From Enchytraeus crypticus (lineage: Eukaryota; Annelida; Clitellata; Enchytraeida; Enchytraeidae), in the NCBI GenBank assembly GCA_905160935.1, contig CAJHZI010000382.1:904501-968500 (forward strand): a DNA stretch of 64,000 nt. The letters are read 5' to 3'. The position numbers and the translations under genes were made by a program. Positions 12,146 through 23,960 of the stretch are shown here, one piece after another; the first letter of the stretch is position 1; each line of letters starts with the position of its first letter. The notes under the pieces are model-generated. The model worked only from the letters and a program-made list of their open reading frames with translations, had not been told where the DNA came from and did not search any database.

Positions 12146-12655
12146 TTGTAGCGATTTCTGAAATTGTAGGAATAGACAAATTGTCCCTAAAACCTGTTCC
12201 TACAATTTTTGTGCTTTATTATTAGTTATCATTTCGGTATCTTTGCCTAATTAAGCATAAGTTAAAGAAGTGAATAAAGTAGAGATATTGAAGAAAATAA
12301 AATCGCTCACTATCTGTCCTATAAGATAAAATTATGAAAATGGATGAGGCATAGGACAATAAATCTTCAATAAATATTAAGCTTTCACTTACTAATTAAG
12401 CATCTCAATTTGGATTATGGCTAGTGCCTATCTGCTTAATATAATATGTAATTCTCCAGACATTAAAAGAGCACTGATCTCTAACTCCTCTATGTCGCTC
12501 ACATCAGACAGTTAAAAAACTTGTACTTAGCATCTCTATCAATAGAGCATTGACCTTATCATTGGCGGCTAACTGCTAGCCTATGGCAAGCAGATCAACT
12601 ATATTAAACAGATCTCCAACCTTGTGAAGAGCTCGTGAAACAATGTTCACTGTGT

Positions 12656-13027
12656 TCAGTTTTAATACGACAATGCTCATATGTTAAGAGACGGTATCAC
12701 TGTTTAATGTTAATACGACAATGCTCATAAGTTAAGAGATGGTAACACTGTTAAGTGTTAATACGACAATGTTCATATATTAAGAGATGGTAACACCGTT
12801 AAGTGTTAATACAACAATGATCATATGTGAAGAGATGGTAACACAGATCAGTGCTAATACGACAATGATCATATGTGAAGAGCTGGTAACACTGATCAGT
12901 GTCAATACGACAATGATCATAAGTTAAGAGATGGTAACACTGTTCAGTGTTAATACGACAATGATCATATGATAAGAGATGGTAGCACTGTTCAATGTTA
13001 ATACGACAATGTGAAGAGATGGTATGT
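12656..13027 (+). repeat. 48-bp minisatellite, about 8 copies
   Basis: Unit TTAATACGACAATGCTCATA then TGTTAAGAGATGGTAACACT then GTTAAGTG, 48 bp, with point differences and a truncated last copy. Confidence 0.92.
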
Positions 13028-13429
13028 GAACGATTGATGGTTCAAAGACTCAAAGTTCGCAGCTAAAGTCGGTAGGATTTCACTTAAGAAGTAGTAAATG
13101 ATCAAGGGTACAAAGGCCAGTGTATAATGTTCACATGGCGCTTCAGTCTGCTTAGATCTGTGTCTAAAGCGATGTAGGGCCAGTGATTCCGAGTCTATTC
13201 TTAGAATGATTTCAGAGGCGCATCCAAGACCGGGAACCAAACCACCAGCCCCTAACTGCACAGACCGCCATCAGAGGAATGCTTCATGACCAGTCCAGAG
13301 TATTTATTTATCATATTGATGTGTCTTTTTCACACATTTTGCAGTAATTTAAGTAGACCTACACTCACATAATTTATTTACAGAATCAAGGTTAATATAT
13401 ATTATAAAAGGTGAACTAGATGAACGAAC

Positions 13430-15871
13430 TCCGGTACATTGCGATTAATTTGTTATAATTTCTTATATTGTTACATTTTAGTATATAAATATTTAGAACA
13501 TGAGGAAAAAACTTATTACAATTGACAAGTATGGAAATTTGTTTACATATTTTCGTAGTCACCATTTACACACGTTTTATTTATTTTATTTTATACGCAT
13601 ACGATTTAGAAATTTACTGAAAGTCTTATTTTCATCAGTTCCTATTCAATTGATTTTTTCATGGCGACGATAGAAAATACCATCTTTTCAGTACAACATA
13701 ATAGGCTCTGTATTTAACTTAAAAGCTAGACCCGTTTATGAAAATATCCTTTAATGAGGATACAAAAATTAACATTAATAGTATTACCAATGGAAATCGC
13801 ACCCATTAAATAAATTTACAAAGTCCTTCAGAGTAAATCGGGCAGGACTATCTACAGAGTAACATCGTTCAATGCACGACCACACCAGAGAAAAGCTTCT
13901 TAACTCCATTAACTCTTCACTATTCAATTCACCAATTAAGTTAACATTTACATTCCTTTAACTCCCTGTCTCCAACTTTACATTTACATATACATGTATA
14001 CACGTAAGCAGATCACGAAATAAATGCAGATATTAACAACAAAAATGCCATAAAAGTATAACCAAAATACAGATCAATAAACAACACGAATCCATTATAG
14101 CGAGGTACAGAAGGGATTACAGAGAAAACATCAGCCATACTAGAGTTTAGAGGAGATTATAGCAATGAACATTTCTTTCTTCACTTATACGCTCCACTCC
14201 TCTACACTCTTCCTGTTATCACACAGTATCATAATGAAGGAGGGACTTAGCAGTTCTTATCGTAAGCCAATTTAGAAAAATATTGGTTCTTCATGGTCCA
14301 GTTATCAATAGTTATGAATAGCTTCATGCTATTCGAGCAAGAAATTGACGTTAAACTTGTCTTCAGTTTTGGCTAGTACACCTAAACTGAGTCAGGTTTT
14401 TAATTATTGTTAACACCAGACTCCAGAAAATTAAGTGGATTTGAGATCCATTTCAACTATACGGTTCAGTAGAATGGCTCTGAATTGGAAAATGTCAGCA
14501 ACTGATGCAAGAAATATTATTCAAGAAATATGCTTCTCAAACTCTTTCACTCTGTTCAGTATTTTCTAAATTTAAATTCTGGACTTATCGTCGGTGTAAC
14601 GGTAGAAAATAGGAAATCTAGACATTAAATATTATATTATTATCCTTTTATAACCATACACATACATACAATTTAATAAACCGATACGATACATACAATA
14701 AAACTCTTACTAAATTTATATCAAAACCATACACTTGCTGAACCCTAGTATATAGTACATGAATAATCACAGCACTAAATATATGATTGCAAATAAATAA
14801 AGGAATTCACTTTTCAGATCTTTTAATTCACTTGTCCTCTTAACATAAAATGTTAAAATAAAGCCAATTCAAACACACAGAATGTTAAATAATTACTATA
14901 TTTTAAGCAATCCAACAAAGAAAACAATAAATAAAGCATCCTCTTTCAAAGAAACAATGACACCTTTAAAATGACTTTTCAATAGGGCTACGTTTTCCAA
15001 AAAATATAATATGGCTAAACAGTAGCTTATGAACAAATTATAAATAATTTTAAACTAAAATTAAGATATTTTAAGTTTTGTATATCAAAGTCATGTCACA
15101 GAACATTAAACAATTTTCACATAGCCGATTAATCTAGACTGAAATATTGTTAAAAACTTTTAATCAAATGCTGATGAAACATTGTCTGCAGCGCTTACAT
15201 TAACTACGCCTAAAATATACCAAAGCAAACATTTCACAGAGACTACATATATAATATTTTGAAAAGTGTTTCAGTAGAATTGTTTAGCATTATTGACAAA
15301 GAATGTAAAAACAACACCATTAGTCCAACTATATATAACATTTAGATATACATAACTATATCTGTACAATACATAATACTAGCAGTAGATTAAAAGCAGA
15401 TTATGAGAGGTCTAATAATGTGATTTCACAGCTTAAATTAAGCCAATGATTTAGAAGGCAAATGTGATGTATCTGCATAAGCTTTAGAAGTAGTTATAAG
15501 TTAGTTTAGTTTTTCTAAATGGAAATAAAATTACAAGACATTGTCATGTAATTTAACGCATTAATTTAATGCTTCTAAAGCAGGATATCTTATATTAGTC
15601 AAACAATTTCCATGTACATCTATGGCACTTAAAAATATACTTATATTCCTTTGAAATCTTGAAGTGCATATTTTTAACTTCAGTTCACATAAAATAAGAC
15701 AAGATAAAGCTTCATACAAAGAATACACAAATAGAAATTGACTACTGAGTAGAATTGTCTGCATATAAAGACATATTCGAATAATTGCACGCATGGAGTT
15801 GCACATTAAATCTCTCAATTAATATTTTCAGTGTTTACATTAAATAGAATAGACAATAAATTTGAGTAAGC
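13430..15871 (-). other. AT-rich 3' flank of Rab7, probable 3' UTR in part
   Basis: About 2.4 kb without recognisable coding sequence, microsatellite or repeat family after the Rab7 stop. Part is probably 3' UTR. No single polyadenylation site can be chosen because many T-rich TTTATT strings, which are AATAAA on the minus strand, occur here. Confidence 0.3.
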
Positions 15872-16096
15872 TCAGCAAGCACACTCGCTGCTCTGTTGGG
15901 CAGGCGGTCGATCATTTGACAGCTTGATCTGATCAGGGAATTCGTTGTATACCTCAGTCTCAGACTCCTGCGCGAGCGCGTTACGCGCTATCATCTGAAA
16001 TGCCTGCTCCACGTTGATAGCCTGCTTAGCGCTAGTCTCAAAGTAAGGAATACGATTCTTTAAGTCGCACCACTGCTGAGCTCGTTTAGCTGTGAC
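15872..16096 (-). CDS. Rab7: Rab7 coding exon 4 with prenylation motif
   Basis: 74 codons plus stop, phase 0. The acceptor reads GTGAAG|GTCACAGCT, giving DNRV-VTAKRAQ, which has the same spacing as NRQVATKRAQ in vertebrate Rab7. It ends SSECAC; the CxC motif is the geranylgeranyl acceptor. Confidence 0.95.
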   Translation of the reverse strand, partial: VTAKRAQQWCDLKNRIPYFETSAKQAINVEQAFQMIARNALAQESETEVYNEFPDQIKLSNDRPPAQQSSECAC

Positions 16097-19000
16097 CTTC
16101 ACAAATTATTTACGTGAGAATTAACATTTTAGACACTTTAGGAGCAGCAGATATGTTAATATATTTTATAGAAAATATTTATTATCTAAAACAATATTCC
16201 GTTTCATACTGTAGGTATACATATTTCGTCAAATGATATTAAGATAAAAATAACTGAAGTCTAAACAATCTGAATCTGAAAGCTAAACTGATTGATTGCT
16301 TTTTGTAAGTCTTAAAATCTATAAGTTGAAGAAACCAACATTCAAATTTAATTTCCAGTGCAATTTTTTCAGAGCGAAGCAAGAAATACTATTTAAGATC
16401 TTTGAAAAAACAACAACAACAACAATGCTTAATGTAAGAGAAATGCGAGGGACTGACACTTAGAACATTGTTAACGAGTCTGATTGAGGATCACTAGACT
16501 GACGTGTAAAGAGCATGGTTACCTTGTTACTGACATTACTTAGATAACTGGTATTGATCTAGGCTAATTGAATATTTTGTTTAAATAAACTGACTATATC
16601 AAAGTCAGATCAGCAATGAAAACATCCATCAATAACAATACTAAACTACATTACATTTGTCACAAATTTTACAGAACAGAATCAATCTATCAGTTATAAT
16701 AGTATAAAATTTACATACCACTCGGTTGTCCAGATCAACTTTGTTGCCTACAACGATGAAAGGAAAGTTTTCAGGATCACGAGGACTCGACTGAATAAGG
16801 AACTCGTCACGCCAGCTGTCCAACGTTTTAAACGTGCTGGGCACAGTGACGTCATAGACGAGAACACAGCAGTCTGCCCCGCGATAGAACGCTACCCCGA
16901 GGCTCTGAAACCTTTCCTGCCCGGCTGTGTCCCAGATCTATGGCACAAAACAGTGTTCAAGGCATAGATTAGGCAAAGATCTACATGGCAATGATGGGAT
17001 AATCATTGCACAACAAAAGTGTACCAGTTACTTAGGCTGGGGCCACTGAAGTTAATTCAATTATAAACTGAACTATAAACAGATGCAATATTTAAGTTAA
17101 GGATGTCAACAGTCATACTGTAGCACAAGATAAACTGTAAAATATCAACTTTACCTGAAGCGTTACAGAGCGGTTATCAACTATGATTTCTTTTGTGAGA
17201 AAATCGGCACCAATAGTTGCCTTGTACTGGTTGCTGAACTTCTTATTCACAAACTGATTCATTAGTGAGGTCTTCCCAACCCTAACAATATAAAAAAGAA
17301 TAACTAGTGAAAGTTTTTATTAACAATATATTAGTTAAAATAATAATCTCAATAGTGTATTAAGCTAAGAAAATGACCATCTCATTTTAGTTTTTTGATG
17401 CACTACTATAATAAAGGAAGCAAAGTTTAATAAGTCCACTCTTATCATTAAAATATTAACAGAGACAAAACTTTGTTGCATCTTAAATATCAAACCAGTA
17501 TGCAAACCAGTACAATTAGCATTACCATTAAAATTAGCAGTACAGTTAGCATTACAACTGCTATTTAATTCTAATTAGCAGTAGTAATACAATTACAATA
17601 AGCATTACGATTATAATTAGCAGAAAATTATTACAAAATTTTACAATTAGCGTGACAATATCTATTAGCAGTAGAATAAGCATTAAAATTACAATTAGCA
17701 GTACAATTAGCATAACAACTACAATTAGCCTTACAATTTCAATTAGAATTACAATTACAATTAGCAGTACAATTTGCATTAGAATTACAAAGAGTAATTA
17801 ATTTACAATTAAAGGTATATTATATTTGCAATAAGCATTACAATTAGCAGTATTATTAGCACTACAATTAGAACTAGCAGTACAGTTAGCATTAGTATTA
17901 TAGATATTAGAGCATAACATAGTTAAGCCAGGTTAGTCCTTACACTGCGTTAATTTTCTGCTTTCATAAAAACAATAACAAACCATCAAAAGAGGCCAAA
18001 TGGCTCCTCAAAAAGCACACAGCCAGTAAGATCAAGATGTTATGAAAGACTGTACACACAATGATCTATATCAGGTTAAGAATTGAACGACGACCTTATA
18101 AAGGTCAACCTGAAAGTCCACAGAACCTATAACTGCAATGTTTTGATCTCACTTTCTCTTATGGTCTCTGTGTACTCAGTCGTCATCGTGTGGTGCTTTG
18201 GCGCCTGTTTATGTAGTGTCTGCAAGAGACGTCCCTGACATTGCCTTATGGCGAGGAACCGGATGTTAAATTCTTATTGACTGATTGATTGATTGATAAG
18301 CTCATATAAGATAAACTAACAAAGTTCTCTAAACAGCTATGCATCATCAAGTAGAAACACTGATTAACAGCAATTTAGGCAGACTAAATTTTTTGAAAAT
18401 AAACAAAAATGTAAAACATATCGTATATTAGACAAATTTCAACATAATCTACTAAATTTCACTGTGATGAACAATGAAGTACAGTTGATTACTATTACTT
18501 CACTTCTTTGATTTGCGCAATCTTCTGCTGAACATTACTTTAACTAGAGCACTACCAGATAATCTTCTGTTGAACATTACATTAAGTAGAGTACTACCAG
18601 ATAGCAGGTTCATCTTTAAAATGAAATAAATTCTTAATGTCAGAATTCCTTTGTTCCTTATGTCCTTTGATGTTTACTATTTTCCTTATATTAGAAAATG
18701 GATGTTAAAATATTTGTTATTATCATTAAATCATTATCATTATTATCCCCGTGTTGTGTCCCGGTCGTTTGAAGAATTTGACCAACCGGTGACTGCACGT
18801 GTCATAGAAGGCGACTAATGCACTAAGATCCATACCAACATCAGAAAGGGCATTCGGTTGGTGAGCACCTAGGCTCCAAAAGACCTCTCAACTAGGCTCG
18901 AGGCCAAGTTGAGAGGTACGTGGTTCGAATCCTGGTGGTTCACGAATTTTACTACACTTCTTAATTCTCTGTGCCAGATGAGCATTAGGAAAACGGAGGT

Positions 19001-19555
19001 ATATTAATATTGGTGATGTCCCTGCATAGTTTCCCCTATCCCATTTAATCCATGACTCGGGTCTTAGTCGGCTCTAGTAGCCAACCCCCTAACCTAACCA
19101 CAAAACTTAAACGAATGGATAATATCCATTCGTATCCCGACCCTGGTTAAACTGGGATTTAAGCGAAGATGATGATGATGATGATCATTAAGTAAGTTAC
19201 ATAATCCACCAAAGATCTCATTGATCTCATTGCAAACTTTTTGCCTTTAAAGTATATACAGAGTGACCAGGAAAAACCTTCTAACAGGGAAAACTCAATA
19301 ATTTCAATGTTACTACCTATTCTATCATTAAATTTAAAAAGATGATGAAGATGGCTTAGATATGGTTTTTTTATTTTTTAAAGTTTATAAAAAAGTAAAT
19401 CAATTTATAAATATAATTTATTTAAACAGTATATATGCAACATTTTCTTATGTAATATTCTAACAATATATGTTAATAGTTCAATGCATCTATGCTTACC
19501 CACTATCTCCAAGAATAATAACTTTTAGCAATGTCTTTTTTCTCGATGCAGACAT
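15872..19555 (-). CDS. Rab7: Rab7 small GTPase, four coding exons
   Basis: The spliced CDS joins 19555-19500, 17281-17155, 16937-16719 and 16096-15872 (627 bp, 208 aa; human RAB7A is 207 aa). Rab7 controls late endosome to lysosome traffic and autophagosome maturation by cycling between GTP and GDP on late-endosome membranes. Seen: P-loop GDSGVGKTS (residues 16-24), switch I ending [17 protein letters not shown] (64-69), NKVD (126-129), TSAK (155-158), the Rab7-typical NVEQAF and [10 protein letters not shown] near the end, and C-terminal CAC for double geranylgeranylation. No catalytic residue is missing and all splice phases agree, so this looks like a functional gene and not a retrocopy. 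An acceptor-like sequence 11 bases before the ATG suggests a 5' UTR intron. Confidence 0.97.
16719..16937 (-). CDS. Rab7: Rab7 coding exon 3
   Basis: 73 codons, phase 0 at both ends, from [14 protein letters not shown] through [12 protein letters not shown]. It contains switch II and the NKxD guanine-specificity motif. Splice sites on the minus strand are CCATAG|ATCTGG and CGAGTG|GTATGT. An ORF starting at an internal Met covers only its second half. Confidence 0.95.
17155..17281 (-). CDS. Rab7: Rab7 coding exon 2
   Basis: 127 bp, entering in phase 2 and leaving in phase 0. It encodes [15 protein letters not shown], the switch I segment and the first interswitch strand ending SVTLQ. Minus-strand splice sites are TTGTTAG|GGTTGG and CTTCAG|GTAAAG. 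Confidence 0.95.
17510..17900 (+). repeat. Rab7: Degenerate 6/12-bp minisatellite in Rab7 intron 1
   Basis: Reiterated ACAATTAGCATT / ACAATTAGCAGT words, strongly diverged. The minus-strand ORF across it is a repeat artefact rich in Ile, Val and Leu. Confidence 0.85.
18085..18300 (+). mobile_element. 3' end of a LINE with (TGAT)n tail, in Rab7 intron 1
   Basis: ACTCAGTCGTCATCGTGTGG to GGATGTTAAATTCTTATTGA then CTGATTGATTGATTGAT. Shared with 30440-31095 and 62310-62757, where the upstream part encodes a LINE reverse transcriptase C-terminus. Confidence 0.75.
18747..19190 (+). repeat. Dispersed repeat X interrupted by a second SINE-like insert
   Basis: Head CCCCGTGTTGTGTCCCGGTC to GTGAGCACCTAGGCTCCA (18747-18880) and tail CGTATCCCGACCCTGGTTAA then (GAT)n (19130-19190) match the complete copy at 58091. 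Between them 18890-19105 is unrelated and contains a B-box GGTTCGAATCC, consistent with a nested tRNA-derived insertion. Confidence 0.7.
19500..19555 (-). CDS. Rab7: Rab7 coding exon 1
   Basis: Encodes [18 protein letters not shown] plus two bases of the next Gly codon. The donor reads AGTGG|GTAAGC on the minus strand, phase 2, splitting the P-loop between GDSG and VGKT. Upstream on the minus strand TTTTGCAG|ACTTG (AG at 19567-19568) looks like a 3' splice site, so this exon probably starts with about 11 bases of 5' UTR. Confidence 0.93.
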
Positions 19556-19727
19556 CTTAAACAAGTCTGCAAAATAGAAGATTAATGCTAAATAAGTAAC
19601 AGTTTATATCATTTCAAAAATGCTACTACATCTAGATCACTAATAACAATGATGAAACGACGGTAGAAACACATTTATAAGGAAAATGAGATGATTAAGG
19701 TATATAATGTTAAAAAAGCTGGCAAAA

Positions 19728-19864
19728 AGCTAAGGTTAACGTCAGTTTCCTCACTCGAAAGCGATGTCAGTGACGGGCTAGCCCAGGATTTGAACCACGC
19801 GCCATCTGAGACGCGGTCGAGTATCTTACCGACTTTGCCACTGGCTGGAGCCAGCGAAGTTGGT
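19728..19864 (-). mobile_element. tRNA-derived SINE (family A), minus strand
   Basis: AAAGCTGG...GTTAACGTCAGTTTCCTCAC to GCCACTGGCTGGAGCCAGC, the reverse of the copy at 10100, with B-box complement GGATTTGAACC. Lies just upstream of the Rab7 ATG. Confidence 0.85.
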
Positions 19865-20337
19865 TAAGATAAGCAGTTGGTTAAGAGACAATAATATGTG
19901 TTACAAGTGCATATTTATATTCCAATACATAAGTATATCAAACATAAACATTAAAAAAATCAAATTATTGTAGCATTAAAAAATTTCACTTTCTACGAAA
20001 ATCTTAGAAACTCCAATTTCTAAATATGATGTATGCTTGGCAATACTCAGAATAACATATGACCTTACTAAGATTAGCAACAGCTAAAGAGGAAAATGAG
20101 GTCCCAATAATCGCCAGTTAAGTGATCAAAAGACTTAAGAACTCATGGTTACAATGTGTTTTAAGCCTGCAGCAAAGAAAGCAACTATACTAGTTAGTAA
20201 GAACAAATATTTGAGAATAATGCTTCATACGCAGCAGAGGATGCAGTGAATGAAAGAGTCCATCAATTGTAGTGAGAATGTTTGAAGCTATCAGCCAGAA
20301 TCAGGAGAACTAATCTTTCACAAAAAATGTTACAGAA

Positions 20338-20455
20338 ACACAAGAGTTCTACCAATCACAAGAGTTCTACCAATCACAAGAGTTCTACCAATCTCAAGAG
20401 TTCTACCAATCACAAGAGTTCTACCAATCACAAGAGCTCTACCAATCACAGCAGT
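20338..20455 (+). repeat. 18-bp minisatellite, about 6.5 copies
   Basis: Unit CAAGAGTTCTACCAATCA. The reading frame gives NHKSST repeats, which I regard as chance. Confidence 0.9.
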
Positions 20456-20514
20456 TCAAAAGTGCTTTGTAAAACTGAACTATATAAATTTCATACTTTA
20501 TTCATTAAATAAGC

Positions 20515-21390
20515 GGCAACATTGAAAAGTCATCGAACACTGCTCTTCAGTAGTAGAGAATTAAAAGTATGATAAATGCAGGAAGAAAATGGCATAGACT
20601 ATATTTGTGCAAGAAAAGGTTAGACATGTTGCAGACGAATGATGGAAGATAGCAAATCATGATAATATAGTAGAATTTTAGTTGAAAACATGGCCAAGTC
20701 TTGATTAGACTACTACTGTACCAGTAGCCTAATCAGAATAAGATGAGGAATGTCTTGCAGATGGATTTAAAAGATAGGCTTGGACGTTGACAATTCTTGA
20801 AATACAGAACTTCAATAGCTAAAACTACAAGGACTTTGCCAGAGTAAGCTAAGGTCCTTTAGATAGTTTTAGCAACACTGATTTTAATCGATTTGTTGTC
20901 TACAATTTTAGTTGATATTTTATCAATATTTACGCTATTAGTTACTGGAGCAACAGCATAAATTATAATTCAGATCTCTATAGTGTATTTCATTATGCTC
21001 AGATGCAAATTTATATCTGTAGTTTGATATTTTTGAATTTTTTCAGATGTTGCTATTAGGTATGCTACTTCTTCTTAGCATATGTAGCACTCGGTCAATC
21101 TTCGTTTAGGCATTACTTGTCTATTGACTGAGTTAAGGGTTGCTCAATGCTACTCAGAACTACTTAATATAGTGGTGAACTACTACCATTAGTCAGCGAC
21201 ATTTTGATTTAACTATGTAATCTAAAAGAGCTTAATAACTCTTAGTCAATGATGAATTGGAACCTCTTAGAACTGTTCGATCTATTCCTACATCATAGCT
21301 GTTCCTATAGTAAAGTCTTTTTTGTTGATTACACACATGACACCCGCATGGGTTTACAAACTTTCCTTTCTAGGTTGCAGTTTTTTGTTT
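20515..21390. other. Unique DNA between Rab7 and a 5S-SINE
   Basis: No domain, repeat or RNA gene recognised. Confidence 0.35.
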
Positions 21391-21394
21391 TTGT

Positions 21395-21605
21395 TTTTTC
21401 CCCATTTTCTCCATTGTTATTGGTAATTGTTGCCCTTTGTGGGTGCATCAATTGCAACCAGCGTGGATTTAAAAATAACCTTCCAACATGTCGTCCAAGG
21501 TGGTCACCCACAAAGTACTAATCGGGCGCGATACAGCTTAACTTCATTCAATTTACGCGCAGCTAAACTGAGTGCGCTAAATCATGCTCCAAAGTATCAG
21601 AAATG
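21395..21605 (-). mobile_element. 5S-rRNA-derived SINE (SINE3-type), minus strand
   Basis: Read on the minus strand it contains GAAGTTAAGCTGTATCGCGC then CCGATTAGTACTTTGTGGGT and GACCACCTTGG, the internal promoter region of 5S rRNA, then an unrelated body with TTTAAATCCACGCTGGTTGC. Same body as 22995-23215. Confidence 0.85.
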
Positions 21606-22008
21606 ACATTAACGAGACCGATAGGCAAATAAATATTTGACTGTAAATTTTATAGTGAAGATGTGGTGTTAAAGTGATAGCTATGCATCATCATGCATGG
21701 TAATTTCATCATAAAGAGTTTTTTAAGCTGGGTAAGGCATAATGTAAACTATGAAATAGCATACTATATATAGCATACATTTTCACACTGAATCCTAATT
21801 AAATCACAATTATTTCTCACACACATAACTCTTAACGTTTAAAAATTTCTTTCTTGCTCATAACTGCTATATTAATGAACAAGGAAATAAATTTTGGTTA
21901 AGGACAACTACCTGAGTGACAAAGTCGTATTAGGCAGATTTAGATATGATTCAAGATATTTTACACCAAAAATCAACAAACTAGGATTCTCATCACATGC
22001 TAACGAAA

Positions 22009-22018
22009 ACTTCCGGTT
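22009..22018 (-). promoter_or_regulatory. Possible ETS-type CCGGAAG promoter element upstream of Rab7
   Basis: CTTCCGG on the plus strand, so CCGGAAG toward Rab7, lies about 2.45 kb upstream of the Rab7 ATG. It sits just beyond a sequence whose minus strand offers a donor-like CTCAG|GTAGTT (about 21910). This would fit a non-coding first exon near 21.9-22.0 kb spliced to the acceptor at 19567. This is inference from motifs only. Confidence 0.25.
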
Positions 22019-22029
22019 TCTAAGCAGTG

Positions 22030-22990
22030 TTGCCGTCAACGATAATTCCCCTTTTTCTTCTGTCACTGCTTAAATTAACATTACATAGATTACATTACAC
22101 ATAGTATTAGAAATTTAGAATACTCTTTGATTCCAGATGGCTCAAGCATCCCACTTCTGTTATCTGATCCCATGTTTTAAAATCAAGGAGAAGCTTTTAA
22201 TGTTTTTAATTTAAAATGTTCTAGCTAAGTTTGCCTTTAAAATCAATAAATGACAGTAAAGTAAATATATGGTTTACAATTGATCCAGTTTTCATAAGCA
22301 GAGACTTTGTAGCCAAATAGGGCTTGTGTAATTTAGATCCATTTAATGCTAGCGAATTAGTAGAACTTTCAAAAAATTAACTTTTAACTCAGAATTAATT
22401 TACGTTTAGAGAGCTTGAAAATTTACTCTGAATTTTAAGTAATTTGGAAATAGAAAATCTTACTAAAATCTCTACTGCTTGAAATTCTCGCAAATTAGGC
22501 CTACCTCAAGAACCAGAGATAATTTGTATAATTATCGTCAAACTAGGTTAATGCCTACGTAAAACTAGGAAGCTGTAGGTATTCAGTAATGCTGAGATCA
22601 AAGTCCACTAAATGACCGCAGTTACATGTATAGCTTACATACTGTATATAAGCACATCACTTATTAGGCATAAGCCTATGGATGTATACATAGTATGTAG
22701 GCCTACGTGCCATCAAGGTAGTAATTGATTTATTGCAATCTTATTTAATCAGGTGCACATGATTGTATAGCAAGAGCTACATGGAATAATTAAAACAGTT
22801 CAAATAGTTAGTTTAGTTAAGATCATAAAGCATGCTATATACATATGAGAGTTTCTAAGTTTATACATGCTTAATTCTAATATAGCCTAAGTAGGCCTAC
22901 ATGTAGGCCTATATATGTGCGTGTGCCAAGGATCGAGCTAAATCGTCATAAAAGCGTAAACGCAAATCAATATTGAATCATATATGCAAA
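22030..22990. other. Unique AT-rich DNA, nothing recognised
   Basis: Probably upstream of the Rab7 promoter. Contains several TAGGCCTACATGTAGGCCTA-like palindromic words (22690-22910) but no gene. Confidence 0.35.
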
Positions 22991-22994
22991 AGAC

Positions 22995-23215
22995 GGTTGG
23001 ATTTAGCGCACTCGGTTAAGTTGCGCGTCAATAATCGAAGTTAAGCTACATGGGCCTAGGGTATTAATTTGTGGGTGACCACATTGGAAAACCGAGAGTT
23101 GACAGCTTTGAAGGAAAAAAAATCCCAGGGTGGTGCAAGATTATTCTTAAATCCGCAACGGTTTCAATTGATGCGCCATCAAATGGCAACGATTACTAAT
23201 AACCATGGAGAGGAA
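22995..23215 (+). mobile_element. 5S-rRNA-derived SINE (SINE3-type)
   Basis: GAAGTTAAGCTACATGGGCC then TAGGGTATTAATTTGTGGGT and GACCACATTGGAAAACCGAG align with the 5S rRNA internal control region. The body reads AAGATTATTCTTAAATCCGC then AACGGTTTCAATTGATGCGC. The 5' part, GATTTAGCGCACTCGGTTAA, replaces the 5S 5' end, so this is not a functional 5S gene. Confidence 0.87.
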
Positions 23216-23279
23216 GGAAGAAATGTGCCTTAAACAAGCATCTGTACTCCTGACCCAGTGTACGGTTATGTTTTTAGGT

Positions 23280-23280
<1 letters not shown>

Positions 23281-23339
<59 letters not shown>
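23281..23339. repeat. (TA)n microsatellite
   Basis: About 59 bases of TA directly before a CCCCGTATTGTGTTCGGGT head. Confidence 0.95.
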
Positions 23340-23341
<2 letters not shown>

Positions 23342-23696
23342 CCCGTATTGTGTTCGGGTGGGGTAGGACCACTGTTGGGCAACCGCAAGCAATCTGCCGC
23401 GTGTATGTAAGAGGCGACTAAAGGCAGGAGCTGAGGATGGCAAGAGTGGACCCACCTCACCATGAAATATTTTCCCCCAGGGTTAAATGGTAATTAATCT
23501 AACTAATTAAGGCAAAGGGAAACCACCTCAGAAGCCATACTTTTCCCAAGCTATAGGCTACATTATGTATGGATAAGGCATAGATTTTGATAAGGGATTA
23601 ACTTGTTGATCTAAGGAGTGCTCTTATGGAGCGAGAAAGCAGACTTTGAGTATGAATATGTACCTTGAACCTGCCCCACTTGGCAGTGCACTGAAG

Positions 23697-23774
<78 letters not shown>

Positions 23775-23960
23775 GGGAAACCACCTCAGAAGCTATACTT
23801 TTTTCAAGATATAGGCTGCATAAGGTATAGGTAAGGCATAGACTTTGTGAAGGGATTAACTTGTTGACCTAAGGAGTGATCTTATGGAGCGAGAAAACAG
23901 ACTTTGAGAATGAATATGTACCTTGAATCTGTCACTTTGCAGTGCACTGAAAAAGAGGAT
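23340..23960 (+). repeat. Repeat with CCCCGTATTGTG head and a body duplicated around (TA)n
   Basis: Head 23340-23420 resembles repeat X (CCCCGTATTGTGTTCGGGT and GTAAGAGGCGACTAAAG). The body GGGAAACCACCTCAGAAGCC ... GCAGTGCACTGAA occurs twice, 23517-23700 and 23775-23959, separated by (TA)n at 23701-23774. Confidence 0.8.

Noticed and set aside
22995..23110. Functional 5S rRNA gene
   Set aside because: Only part of the 5S sequence is present, its 5' end is replaced and a non-ribosomal body follows.
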